Of a stretch of DNA of 53,044 nt, positions 25,436-33,158 are shown piece after piece. The translations under genes and the position numbers were made by a program. How positions within the stretch are numbered: the stretch's first letter is position 1; each line of letters begins with the position of its first letter. The stretch is from positions 1 to 53,044 of the forward strand of contig CAKSQL010000017.1 of assembly GCA_934486735.1 (NCBI GenBank), read 5' to 3'. The DNA is from an uncultured Clostridia bacterium (GTDB lineage: Bacteria > Bacillota > Clostridia > UBA1381). A model generated the notes under the pieces. That model ran no database searches, was not told the origin of the DNA, and saw nothing but the letters and a program-made list of their open reading frames with translations.

Positions 25436-26347
25436 ATGGGATTTTTTGAAAAATTGAAGCAAAGCCTCGGAAAGACCAAGGAGGCAATAGGCGAACAGGT
25501 CAATAATGTGTTCAAGGTCTTTGTGCGTGTGGATGAGGAATTTTTTGAAGAGCTTGAAGAAGCTCTCATCATGGCGGATATAGGCGTTGAGACCTCGGGG
25601 GAGATAATAGAGCGCCTGCGCGACCGTGTAAAGACAAAGAGAATCACAGACGGAAACGATGTCAAGGATGAATTGAAAGCCGTTATAAGCGAGATGCTCA
25701 GCGAGATTGATACCACAATGCATCTTGAAACAACGCCGTCTGTCATTTTGGTGATAGGCGTAAACGGTGTGGGAAAGACAACAAGCATAGGCAAGCTTGC
25801 CGCGCATTATAAAGCAAATGGCAAAAAGGTCTTGCTTGCCGCAGCGGATACTTTCAGAGCGGCGGCGATAGACCAGCTGGATATCTGGGCGGAGCGCTGC
25901 GGCTGCGATATAATAAAGCAAAAGGAGAACAGCGACCCGGCGGCGGTGGTCTTTGACGCATGCAATGCCGCTAAGGCGAGGGGCGCGGATATTCTGATAT
26001 GCGATACCGCCGGCAGACTTCATAATAAGAAGAATCTTATGGCAGAGCTTGCGAAAATATCAAGGGTTATCGAGCGTGAAATTCCGGACGCATCAAAGGA
26101 AATTTTGCTTGTCCTCGACGCTACAACCGGTCAGAATGCGGTAAGCCAGGCAAAACTTTTTTCAGAAGCTGCCGATATCAGCGGCATAATTCTCACAAAG
26201 CTGGACGGAACTGCAAAGGGCGGAATCGTGATTGCAATTTCCGAGGAACAGAAAATACCGGTTAAGTTTGTCGGAGTCGGCGAGGGAATAGACGATTTGC
26301 AGGAATTTGACGCACAGGATTTTGCCAAGGCCATTTTTGAGGAATAG
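25436..26347 (+). CDS. ftsY: Signal recognition particle receptor FtsY
   Basis: 303 residues from the ATG at 25436; an in-frame extension to 25376 runs back through the hairpin and has no ribosome binding site. FtsY docks SRP-ribosome complexes at the membrane for cotranslational insertion. The helical N domain (FFEKLKQSLGKTKEAIG) precedes the GTPase G domain, with GVNGVGKTTSIGKLA (P-loop), DTFRAAA, DTAGR, TKLDGTAKGG and the late GEGIDDLQEFDA. The acidic A domain of E. coli FtsY is absent, as usual in Firmicutes. Confidence 0.97.
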   Translation: MGFFEKLKQSLGKTKEAIGEQVNNVFKVFVRVDEEFFEELEEALIMADIGVETSGEIIERLRDRVKTKRITDGNDVKDELKAVISEMLSEIDTTMHLETTPSVILVIGVNGVGKTTSIGKLAAHYKANGKKVLLAAADTFRAAAIDQLDIWAERCGCDIIKQKENSDPAAVVFDACNAAKARGADILICDTAGRLHNKKNLMAELAKISRVIEREIPDASKEILLVLDATTGQNAVSQAKLFSEAADISGIILTKLDGTAKGGIVIAISEEQKIPVKFVGVGEGIDDLQEFDAQDFAKAIFEE

Positions 26348-26363
26348 AAAGGACCTGAGGAAA

Positions 26364-27221
26364 GTGCGGATAGGAATTTCTTTTGATATGCTCAGAGCTG
26401 CCGAAAAATATTGGGGCGATGAAAAGTATAAAATGGTAAAAACGCTTGGATATTCGGCAGTCGATTTTAATATGGCAGATACCGATATGCGGCTTTATTC
26501 GGCAGGGGAGGATGAGTTTAAAGAAATGCTCCTGCGCGAGAAAAAGCTTGCCGCCGAAGCCGGGACGGAAATATTCCAGGTTCACGGGCCATGGCGCTGG
26601 CCTCCGTTTGATTTTGAAGAAAGCGACCGCACGGAGCGCATGGAGAAAATGAAAAAATCCATTGCAGCCACAGCCGCATTGGGGTGCAAAAATTGGGTGG
26701 TTCATCCGATAATGCCTTTCGGAACAGAGGATATCGGAACAGAAAATGAGCCGAAAACTTGGCAGATGAATCTCGGGTTCATGTCGGAGCTTTTAAAAAC
26801 GGCAAAGAAAAACGGGGTTACAATCTGCATTGAAAATATGCCGATGCATAAATTTTCAATGGCAACTCCGGAGAAAATTTTGGAATTTGTAAAAGAAATA
26901 AATGACGATAATTTCAAAATCTGCCTTGATACCGGACATGTGTCGGTATTTCCGGGCTTGTCTGTCGGCGATGAGGTCAGGCGGTTGAGAGAGGAAATAA
27001 GTGTATTTCATATTCATGATAATAAATGCGAAATAGATTTGCATATGATGCCGTATTTCGGAATTATAGACTGGAATGATTTTTCGCAGGCAATCAAGGA
27101 TATAAACTATAACGGAGTTTTTTCGCTGGAATTGTCGGTTCCGGAAAAATTGTCAAGGGCTGATATGGAAAAATGGCTCAGAATGGGAGCCGGTGTTGCC
27201 GAGGGTATAATCAATGTATAA
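26364..27221 (+). CDS. Sugar phosphate isomerase/epimerase (TIM barrel)
   Basis: 285 residues from the GTG at 26364 (VRIGISFDML), with TGAGG 5 nt upstream; an upstream frame from 26307 overlaps ftsY. The xylose-isomerase-like TIM barrel (AP endonuclease 2 superfamily) shows likely metal ligands: Glu in ICIENMPMH, Asp and His in CLDTGHVSVF, His in FHIHDN and Glu in SLELSVPE. Family members isomerise or epimerise sugars and inositols, or act on related substrates; the actual substrate is unknown. Lying between ftsY and the surface glycan locus it could belong to either, but the 16-nt gap to ftsY suggests cotranscription with it. Confidence 0.83.
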   Translation: MRIGISFDMLRAAEKYWGDEKYKMVKTLGYSAVDFNMADTDMRLYSAGEDEFKEMLLREKKLAAEAGTEIFQVHGPWRWPPFDFEESDRTERMEKMKKSIAATAALGCKNWVVHPIMPFGTEDIGTENEPKTWQMNLGFMSELLKTAKKNGVTICIENMPMHKFSMATPEKILEFVKEINDDNFKICLDTGHVSVFPGLSVGDEVRRLREEISVFHIHDNKCEIDLHMMPYFGIIDWNDFSQAIKDINYNGVFSLELSVPEKLSRADMEKWLRMGAGVAEGIINV

Positions 27222-27239
27222 ATAAAGATTTTATAAAAA

Positions 27240-27276
27240 AACAAGCTCTGTGCAGGAAATAAGCATGGGGCTTGTT
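27240..27276 (+). terminator. Weak terminator-like hairpin
   Basis: A 14-bp stem with three G-U pairs (AACAAGCTCTGTGC with GCATGGGGCTTGTT) and a 9-nt loop follows the isomerase stop by 18 nt. A T-run is missing, so termination would be partial. Confidence 0.4.
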
Positions 27277-27325
27277 CAGGTTATAATGAGAAAAATTTAT
27301 ACAAATCTCAGGCATAATAATAGTT

Positions 27326-27389
27326 TTGTCCTGTTTTTTGTAGTTTTTGACATTGATTTTATCATGAAAAAAGACTAAAATTATATTAT
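27326..27389 (+). promoter_or_regulatory. Shared upstream word and weak promoter of the sensor operon
   Basis: TTGTCCTGTTTTTTGTA (27326-27342) is identical to 31693-31709 upstream of the binding-protein gene, and both continue with TTTTTG. A -10-like TATTAT (27384-27389) follows, with no acceptable -35 at the right distance, as expected for an activator-dependent promoter. A TTGACA at 27347-27352 is too far from it to serve. The rest of 27222-27413 shows nothing else beyond the hairpin above. Confidence 0.45.
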
Positions 27390-27413
27390 AGATGACCGAG
27401 AGGGGGATAGTGC

Positions 27414-28286
27414 ATGTTCAAAAGACTGGAGAAAAATTTAACGAACGGAATACGGGCGCTTGTGATTATGATGATGCTTATAGTCTTTGCATCGCTTATC
27501 CCGTATGAAATATATGTGTTCGGACGTGATTTTGATGATAAAGCCGACCAAACCACACGGCAGTATGCGCAGATGATAAACGCTGATATCTCGATGCTGC
27601 AAAAGGGAGTGGAACGCTTTTACATAGATGACTTGGCAGATGCGCTGAAAAATGACGATACTGCCTATGTCACCGAGAAATTCAGACAATTTGCACTCAC
27701 AAATTACAATGTCGACCTGGTTGTCCCGGGCAGACGCTTTTATTCGCGCGGGATAAGAGAAGAAAGCCCGGAGATTTTCAAACGATATGAAAGATATTGC
27801 AGCGAACCGTCGTGGGGAATTTATGACAATACCTTTGAGTATCTGATACCCATACGGGACGGAGATGAAGCAATTGCATTTTTCCGCGCGCCGTATCAGC
27901 CGAGGGTCAGCAAGAGTATATTTTTGAAGTATTCAAATATATATATGCTCGATAAGGACAACAGAATATTGTGCGTGAGAAACGGTCTTAAAATGAAGCA
28001 GGATAATAATTCCGTCCTTGCGATACGGGACGGCAGGAAACCCGAATGGGCGGACAGAAGCCTTACCCGGTCGGTGCAGGGCGAGAATGCGGATATAGTA
28101 TTTGTAATTTCCAGGAAACTTGTTTTTTACGAAAGCATGGCGCTTGTAACAATATCGCTCATTGCATTTGTTGTCCTGTTCGGACTTATAAATATATTTA
28201 TCAATGATTTTATAAAAGGTGTTGTGCGGCGGCTTACGAGTCTGATTGTACAAATGGATGATTATATAGATAAAAAACAGGGCTGA
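27414..28286 (+). CDS. Stand-alone membrane sensor protein lacking a kinase domain
   Basis: 290 residues. One N-terminal membrane helix (about 13-34, LVIMMMLIVFASLIPYEIYVF) is followed by an extracytoplasmic region of about 200 residues and a second helix near 240-265. The architecture matches the front half of YesM-type sensor kinases. It stops just after what looks like the first HAMP helix (VVRRLTSLIVQMDDYI) and has no His-kinase or ATPase domain. The 88 nt after the stop contain no kinase remnant, so this is not a simple frameshift. It heads a regulatory block with a complete response regulator and kinase, and may act as an accessory sensor. GAGAGGGGG precedes the ATG. Confidence 0.6.
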   Translation: MFKRLEKNLTNGIRALVIMMMLIVFASLIPYEIYVFGRDFDDKADQTTRQYAQMINADISMLQKGVERFYIDDLADALKNDDTAYVTEKFRQFALTNYNVDLVVPGRRFYSRGIREESPEIFKRYERYCSEPSWGIYDNTFEYLIPIRDGDEAIAFFRAPYQPRVSKSIFLKYSNIYMLDKDNRILCVRNGLKMKQDNNSVLAIRDGRKPEWADRSLTRSVQGENADIVFVISRKLVFYESMALVTISLIAFVVLFGLINIFINDFIKGVVRRLTSLIVQMDDYIDKKQG

Positions 28287-28374
28287 AAACGGGCAGATCG
28301 TTTTTGTAACGAATTGTCCTGCCGATAAAAATTTTCATTATTAAATGTGCCGATGCGGCGGAACGGAGAGCTTT

Positions 28375-29898
28375 ATGATAGGTGTACTTATAGCTGATGA
28401 TGAATATTGGATAAGGGAAGGACTCAAAACAACGATAGACTGGGAGAAGTACGGATTTTATATAGTCGGCGATGCTGCCGATGCCGAGGAGGCATACGAG
28501 CTTTATCAAAAACTGCGGCCGCAGCTGATTATAAGCGATATCAGAATGGAGAAAACGAACGGGCTTGACCTGGTAAGCAGAATCCATAACGAAAATGCCG
28601 ATACGGAGTTTATAATACTCAGCGGATATCAGCAGTTCGATTACGCAAAACGGGCGTTTGAAAACGGGACATTTGCATACCTTCTGAAACCGATAGAGGC
28701 GGATAAGCTGATAGAGACGATAGAGGGAGTACGGGACAAAATCCATGAAAAACGGCGGATAAAGGAAAGTCTTGCGATGATGGAAATGCAGCTGCCGGCG
28801 CTGAAATCGATATTTTACAATGACTTCATGAACGGCGGCGAGGAGTTTCTGAAAGGAAAAACGCAAAGATATAATATTGATGAGATAGGCGGCAGCTTTG
28901 TGATCTGCGCCATAGAGAACGATAAAAACAATGATGAAGTGTGCGCAACGGTTCAGCTTTTTTCCGATGCGCATGAAAAGATATGTGATTTTTGGTTCGA
29001 CGGCGAGAGATATTATCTGATTATAAATGCAAATGAGGAGGAAATATCAAAGTTTGCGCTGAAAAATATGCTGCTCGAACTGAATGACGCAATAAAGGAT
29101 ATTACAGCTGTGGATTCGGTTCTCGGGATAAGCAGCGTCATAAAGTCAAGGGAGAATATGAAGCAGGGCTATGACGAGGCAAACGAAGTGCTCGGCAATC
29201 ATCATGAAGGGAAGATACTTCATTATTATACCCCGGGAAGAGTCAAAAAGGAAGCGTCGTTTTCCTATTCGGATGTGGAAAGACTCATAACCGCGATAAA
29301 CGATGTCGATTATGCCGAAGCGAAAAGAATAATCGATAAGGTCTTTTCCGCCGAATCGGACGGAGTGAATGTGGGCGAGGTGAAAAATCTTGCGTCCGAG
29401 ATGATGATAATCACGCTTTTCTCGGTGTTCAAGAATAAACATGTGCTCGATGAAATATTCGGAAAAGGCTTCAATGTCCATAAAACAATATCGGAGTACG
29501 GTACTGCCGAGGAGGTTCACGACGGTGTAATAAGGCTCATAAATAAAATTTTTGAAAATCCGAATGTGTTCTTAAAATGCGGATATAATCCGAAAATTCA
29601 GCAGGCAGTTTCGATAATAATGATGTACTATTCCGAGCCGCTGTCGGTGGAAAGCGTTGCGCGCGAGCTTGATATAAGCGCGTCCTATCTCATGATGCTC
29701 TTCAAACAGGAGCTGGGGACAACGTTCAATTCATATCTGACCGAATACAGGATAAAAACGGCGATAAAACTGATGAAAAAGAATGAGTATAAAATTTATG
29801 AGATAAGTGAGATGGTCGGATATAAGGATTCGGATTATTTCACAAGGATATTTAAAAAGGTTACGGGTGTCACGCCGAAAAAATATATGAAAGGATAA
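28375..29898 (+). CDS. YesN-type response regulator with AraC DNA-binding domain
   Basis: 507 residues from the ATG at 28375 (MIGVLIADDE), with CGGAGAG upstream. The receiver domain has acidic residues Asp8/Asp9, phospho-acceptor Asp55 (LIISDIRMEK), Ser near 83 (FIILSGYQQF) and Lys in YLLKPIEA. A middle region of about 260 residues, as in YesN regulators, leads to a C-terminal AraC domain with two helix-turn-helix motifs (LSVESVARELDISASYL, and the C-terminal YKIYEISEMVGYKDSDYF followed by FKKVTGVTPKKY). It should activate carbohydrate genes when phosphorylated by the YesM-like kinase encoded next. Confidence 0.92.
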   Translation: MIGVLIADDEYWIREGLKTTIDWEKYGFYIVGDAADAEEAYELYQKLRPQLIISDIRMEKTNGLDLVSRIHNENADTEFIILSGYQQFDYAKRAFENGTFAYLLKPIEADKLIETIEGVRDKIHEKRRIKESLAMMEMQLPALKSIFYNDFMNGGEEFLKGKTQRYNIDEIGGSFVICAIENDKNNDEVCATVQLFSDAHEKICDFWFDGERYYLIINANEEEISKFALKNMLLELNDAIKDITAVDSVLGISSVIKSRENMKQGYDEANEVLGNHHEGKILHYYTPGRVKKEASFSYSDVERLITAINDVDYAEAKRIIDKVFSAESDGVNVGEVKNLASEMMIITLFSVFKNKHVLDEIFGKGFNVHKTISEYGTAEEVHDGVIRLINKIFENPNVFLKCGYNPKIQQAVSIIMMYYSEPLSVESVARELDISASYLMMLFKQELGTTFNSYLTEYRIKTAIKLMKKNEYKIYEISEMVGYKDSDYFTRIFKKVTGVTPKKYMKG

Positions 29899-29907
29899 AG
29901 ATGCCGA

Positions 29908-31614
29908 ATGAGACTGCCGGGATTTTTGTATAAGGAAAGAGCGCTCAGCAAAAACATTTTCATAATGGTTTTTATATTCTCGGTCATTCTCGAGCTGGTG
30001 TTCTTTTACATTGCGCGCGGCATGACATACTATGTCATAATCGACAGACATCTGGATAATTACCTCGACTGCGTGCATGATGATTTCAAGGTGTCCGTCA
30101 ATTCGATGTACAGGAGCATAAAGCAGTATACAATCAATGTGAATACGGATAACAGAATTACGGATATATTGCTGTCGGATGAGGAGTATCGGACAAAGTA
30201 TGATAAACTCCGGGAATATACCTCGGATGAGATTTTTTCGTATAAGCCGATAGAGGCTTTCGAGATTGTATCGAAGGACGGAGAGCATTATTTTTACAGC
30301 AGCGATAACAGGGAGTTTAAGAAAAAAGCGGATACCGGATTTATATATAGCAGCAATGCCTACGGTCTGAGTATATATGACGGACTTGCCGAGGACGAAT
30401 ACGGCGAAAAACTCGTGGTTGTCGGAGGCAGATTTATAAATTATAATACAGGCTATGACAACGGATATCTGCTTTTGTACATAAACGAAAAGGATTTTCA
30501 TTCGATGTATAACAATTCCGTCCTAAGCGATTCGGATATATTCCTTGTTGTAAAGGATACAATCATATCGCACAATGATGCCGATAAGCTCGGCAAGGTG
30601 ATATTGAATCAAAGCCTGATAAACGATAAAAGGATAGAGGATGACAGCTATCGGCTCGATATATATAAGATTCAGGGTGTGTTTGATTCGGACTTTGCCA
30701 TCTACAGCAATATTTCGAAAAAGCTGATATATAATGCATATGACAATTTCAATAAGCTCACGATATTGATAATATTTGTAGATGTTGTTTTGGGCTATAT
30801 TCTTGCGGAGGTAATATCGCGCAGATTGGTCAAGGAAATAACCGACTTTAAGGAAAAGCTGGATAATAACTATTCCTTTGATGAAGAGGACGGTAATGAC
30901 GAAATTGCCGCATTGGAGAGCCGTTTTCATCGGTTTATCATAGAAACGGACGAACTTATGCGCAAGAATGAGGAAGCGGAAAGAAAACGGAGAAAGGCTG
31001 AAATCGCTGTATTGCAGGAGCAGATAAATCCGCATTTTATTTATAATGCCCTGGACTCGCTCAGATGGATGGCGAGAGTAAAAAAGCAGCCCGAGATAGA
31101 AAATTTCTGCTGTGCAATGGCAAATTATTTCAGATTGGGCTTGCATAAAGGGGATAGGTTTGTGCCTGCAAAAAATGAAATCGAGCATGTTAAAAATTAT
31201 ATAGTGATAGAGCAGATGCGGTTCCCGGGCAAGTTTGAGTGTGAATATAATGTTGAGTCGGCGGCAATGGAAAAAACCGTTCCGAAGCTGATATTGCAGC
31301 CGATTGTGGAAAATTGTATAAAGCACGGATTTGTCGGAAGAAGCCGCAACGGCGTAATAAAAATCGGAGGTACCTGCCGGGGGGATTATATAATTTTCAC
31401 CGTCACCGATAACGGCTGCGGAATGGACCCGGAGCTTTTGGAAAAGGCGAAAAAAGGCGAGGATATCGGCGGATACGGAATAAAGAATGTGCGTGACAGA
31501 ATTGCACTCGAATACGGAGAGGACTGCGGAGTGTTTTTCGAGAATGTGCCGCAGGGAGGTACAAGGGTTACGATAAAGCTGAAAAATATTAACTTTAATA
31601 TAGAGGATGCATAG
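29908..31614 (+). CDS. YesM-type sensor histidine kinase
   Basis: 568 residues. An N-terminal membrane helix (about 17-36), an extracytoplasmic sensor region of roughly 220 residues, a second helix (near 280-300) and a HAMP linker lead to a His_kinase domain with the phospho-acceptor His376 in QINPHFIYNALDSLRW. The ATP-binding domain shows LQPIVENCIKHG (N box), DNGCGMD (G1) and GGYGIKNVRDRI (G2). It starts 10 nt after the regulator gene and surely works with it. YesM/YesN pairs sense oligosaccharides or cell-surface cues; the ligand is not evident. Confidence 0.92.
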   Translation: MRLPGFLYKERALSKNIFIMVFIFSVILELVFFYIARGMTYYVIIDRHLDNYLDCVHDDFKVSVNSMYRSIKQYTINVNTDNRITDILLSDEEYRTKYDKLREYTSDEIFSYKPIEAFEIVSKDGEHYFYSSDNREFKKKADTGFIYSSNAYGLSIYDGLAEDEYGEKLVVVGGRFINYNTGYDNGYLLLYINEKDFHSMYNNSVLSDSDIFLVVKDTIISHNDADKLGKVILNQSLINDKRIEDDSYRLDIYKIQGVFDSDFAIYSNISKKLIYNAYDNFNKLTILIIFVDVVLGYILAEVISRRLVKEITDFKEKLDNNYSFDEEDGNDEIAALESRFHRFIIETDELMRKNEEAERKRRKAEIAVLQEQINPHFIYNALDSLRWMARVKKQPEIENFCCAMANYFRLGLHKGDRFVPAKNEIEHVKNYIVIEQMRFPGKFECEYNVESAAMEKTVPKLILQPIVENCIKHGFVGRSRNGVIKIGGTCRGDYIIFTVTDNGCGMDPELLEKAKKGEDIGGYGIKNVRDRIALEYGEDCGVFFENVPQGGTRVTIKLKNINFNIEDA

Positions 31615-31678
31615 TATGCCTTCTCGGGCAGACTCGGAGTTTTCCTACGGCAAAACAAAGAGAAGCAGCGTGGAAACG

Positions 31679-31706
31679 GGACAATTGTATAATTGTCCTG
31701 TTTTTT
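31679..31706 (+). terminator. Rho-independent terminator after the kinase gene
   Basis: GGACAATT, a 4-nt loop and AATTGTCC form an 8-bp stem, followed by TG and a T6 run. It lies 65 nt past the kinase stop. The descending arm and T-run overlap the word shared with 27326-27342, so the two signals cannot be cleanly separated. Confidence 0.75.
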
Positions 31707-31749
31707 GTATTTTTGTGGGGTGGTAATCGAATCGGCAAAGAGATATAAT
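31693..31749 (+). promoter_or_regulatory. Shared upstream word and promoter of the surface-glycan genes
   Basis: The 17-nt word at 31693-31709 repeats the one at 27326. A TATAAT (31744-31749) follows 34 nt later with a poor -35 (TGGTAA). This arrangement suits activation by an AraC-type regulator such as the YesN protein. Part of the word also belongs to the preceding terminator. Confidence 0.45.
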
Positions 31750-31787
31750 TGTATTGTAAGCAAGCGAATAAGAGGGGGTGAAGCCGA

Positions 31788-33140
31788 GTGAAAAGGATTT
31801 ACATATCAACGCTTGCGCTGCTTGTTTGTCTTTTCGGATATTTCTATGTAAAAGCATTTTATGTTCCGCCGGACAGCGAAAAAATAAAAATCACCGTAAG
31901 CACCGACGGAGCTGTTGACGATGAATTGAAAAGCCTGAACAAAAGAGTTGAGGAGTTCGAAAAAAAGAATCCCGATATAGATATCGAGCTTTACGATTAT
32001 TCGTATTATATGGATTATTTTGATGCTGCGGCAATCAACAAATCGGTTCCGATGTATTTTTCAACATGGTTTTCACAAATGGAAAGAATGATAAAAAACG
32101 GTTTTGCCACCGATCTGACGGAGTATCTGACCGAAAAGGAATATATAGATAAAATGGCGCCCGAGATAAAAAATGTAATATGCTATAATGAGCGTATTTA
32201 CGGGATTCCGCAGACGGTTTATGCAATGGGCATGACCTTGTCCGAGCCGCTTTTCCGCGAGGCGGGACTTGTGGATGATGACGGAAATGTGTTGGTTCCG
32301 CAGGACTTTGACAGCGTGTGGAGATATGCAAGGATAATAAGAGAAAAGACCGGCAAGCCGGGCTATGCAATAAGGACGGACAGTAACAGCGCAGGCTGGC
32401 AGCTTTGCAATGTGGCATGGAATTACGGCGTTGAGTTCATCAGCGAAGAAAACGGGATTATGAAATCAAGCTTTGATGATGACAGACTGTGTGATATATT
32501 GAATGAGATTTATCATCTCAAATGGGATTATGATGCAATATATTATGACAGGCGTGTGAATCCGAAGGGCGGAAATGATATTGATTCGCATGAGGTCGGG
32601 ATGACAGTGGCATCTCCGGAATCCGGCTGGGGGGTTGCAGCCGGAAGAGATGAGGAGGTTATATATTTTCAGATGCCGCGCGGAGACGGAGGCAGATATG
32701 CTCTGACCGGCGGCACGATAAAAATCATTTCCTCGTATGCGACGCCGGAGCAGATAGAAGCGTGCATAAAATGGGCGGAATTTAACGACGAGCTCCCCGC
32801 AAGGCTGACCAAGGAGACAAAACAAAAGTGGATAGGGCAGCTTTTGGAGTGGAAGGGACGTGAAATACTCAGAGTGCCGTATGTCTGGAAGAACGAAAAG
32901 GAAAGAAACGATGTGATAGAGTCGCTGGTTAAAAAGTATGGCAGTGAGGATGATGTTCGGGTCAGATATTATAATAACTTTGACGATACGGAGCTTAAAA
33001 CCGAGGTCTCGGTCAACTGCCAAAAGCTTTACGAAATTTTGGGAAAATGTATCGATGAAGTCATGACGAACAAGGATGTTGACATAAAAGCAATAGTACA
33101 TGAAGCAAATGAAAAATTTCAGAACGAATATTTAAACTAA
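31788..33140 (+). CDS. Extracellular solute-binding protein, family 1, membrane anchored
   Basis: 450 residues from a GTG with GGGGGTGA upstream. An N-terminal hydrophobic segment (STLALLVCLFGYFYV) has no proper lipobox, so the protein is likely held by an uncleaved helix. The mature part is a type-I ABC sugar-binding fold: KITVSTDG, LNKRVEEFEKKNPDIDIELYDY, MYFSTWFSQMERM, IYGIPQTVYAMGM, PQDFDSVWRYARII and QMPRGDGGRYALTGGT. No permease or ATPase gene is near. In clostridia such orphans may feed a permease encoded elsewhere or present ligand to a YesM/LytS-type kinase, as in the XylFII-LytS-YesN three-component system. Here the kinase gene is next door, so a sensory role is plausible. Confidence 0.82.
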   Translation: MKRIYISTLALLVCLFGYFYVKAFYVPPDSEKIKITVSTDGAVDDELKSLNKRVEEFEKKNPDIDIELYDYSYYMDYFDAAAINKSVPMYFSTWFSQMERMIKNGFATDLTEYLTEKEYIDKMAPEIKNVICYNERIYGIPQTVYAMGMTLSEPLFREAGLVDDDGNVLVPQDFDSVWRYARIIREKTGKPGYAIRTDSNSAGWQLCNVAWNYGVEFISEENGIMKSSFDDDRLCDILNEIYHLKWDYDAIYYDRRVNPKGGNDIDSHEVGMTVASPESGWGVAAGRDEEVIYFQMPRGDGGRYALTGGTIKIISSYATPEQIEACIKWAEFNDELPARLTKETKQKWIGQLLEWKGREILRVPYVWKNEKERNDVIESLVKKYGSEDDVRVRYYNNFDDTELKTEVSVNCQKLYEILGKCIDEVMTNKDVDIKAIVHEANEKFQNEYLN

Positions 33141-33158
33141 AAAAGGAGAAATGTGTAA

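Noticed and set aside
25241..26023. Minus-strand open frame of 260 codons opposite ftsY
   Set aside because: FtsY GTPase motifs on the plus strand are unmistakable, and the antisense frame has no start site or family features.
27326..27348. Terminator reading for the first copy of the shared word
   Set aside because: A T-run is present but no stable stem lies directly upstream, unlike the copy at 31693.
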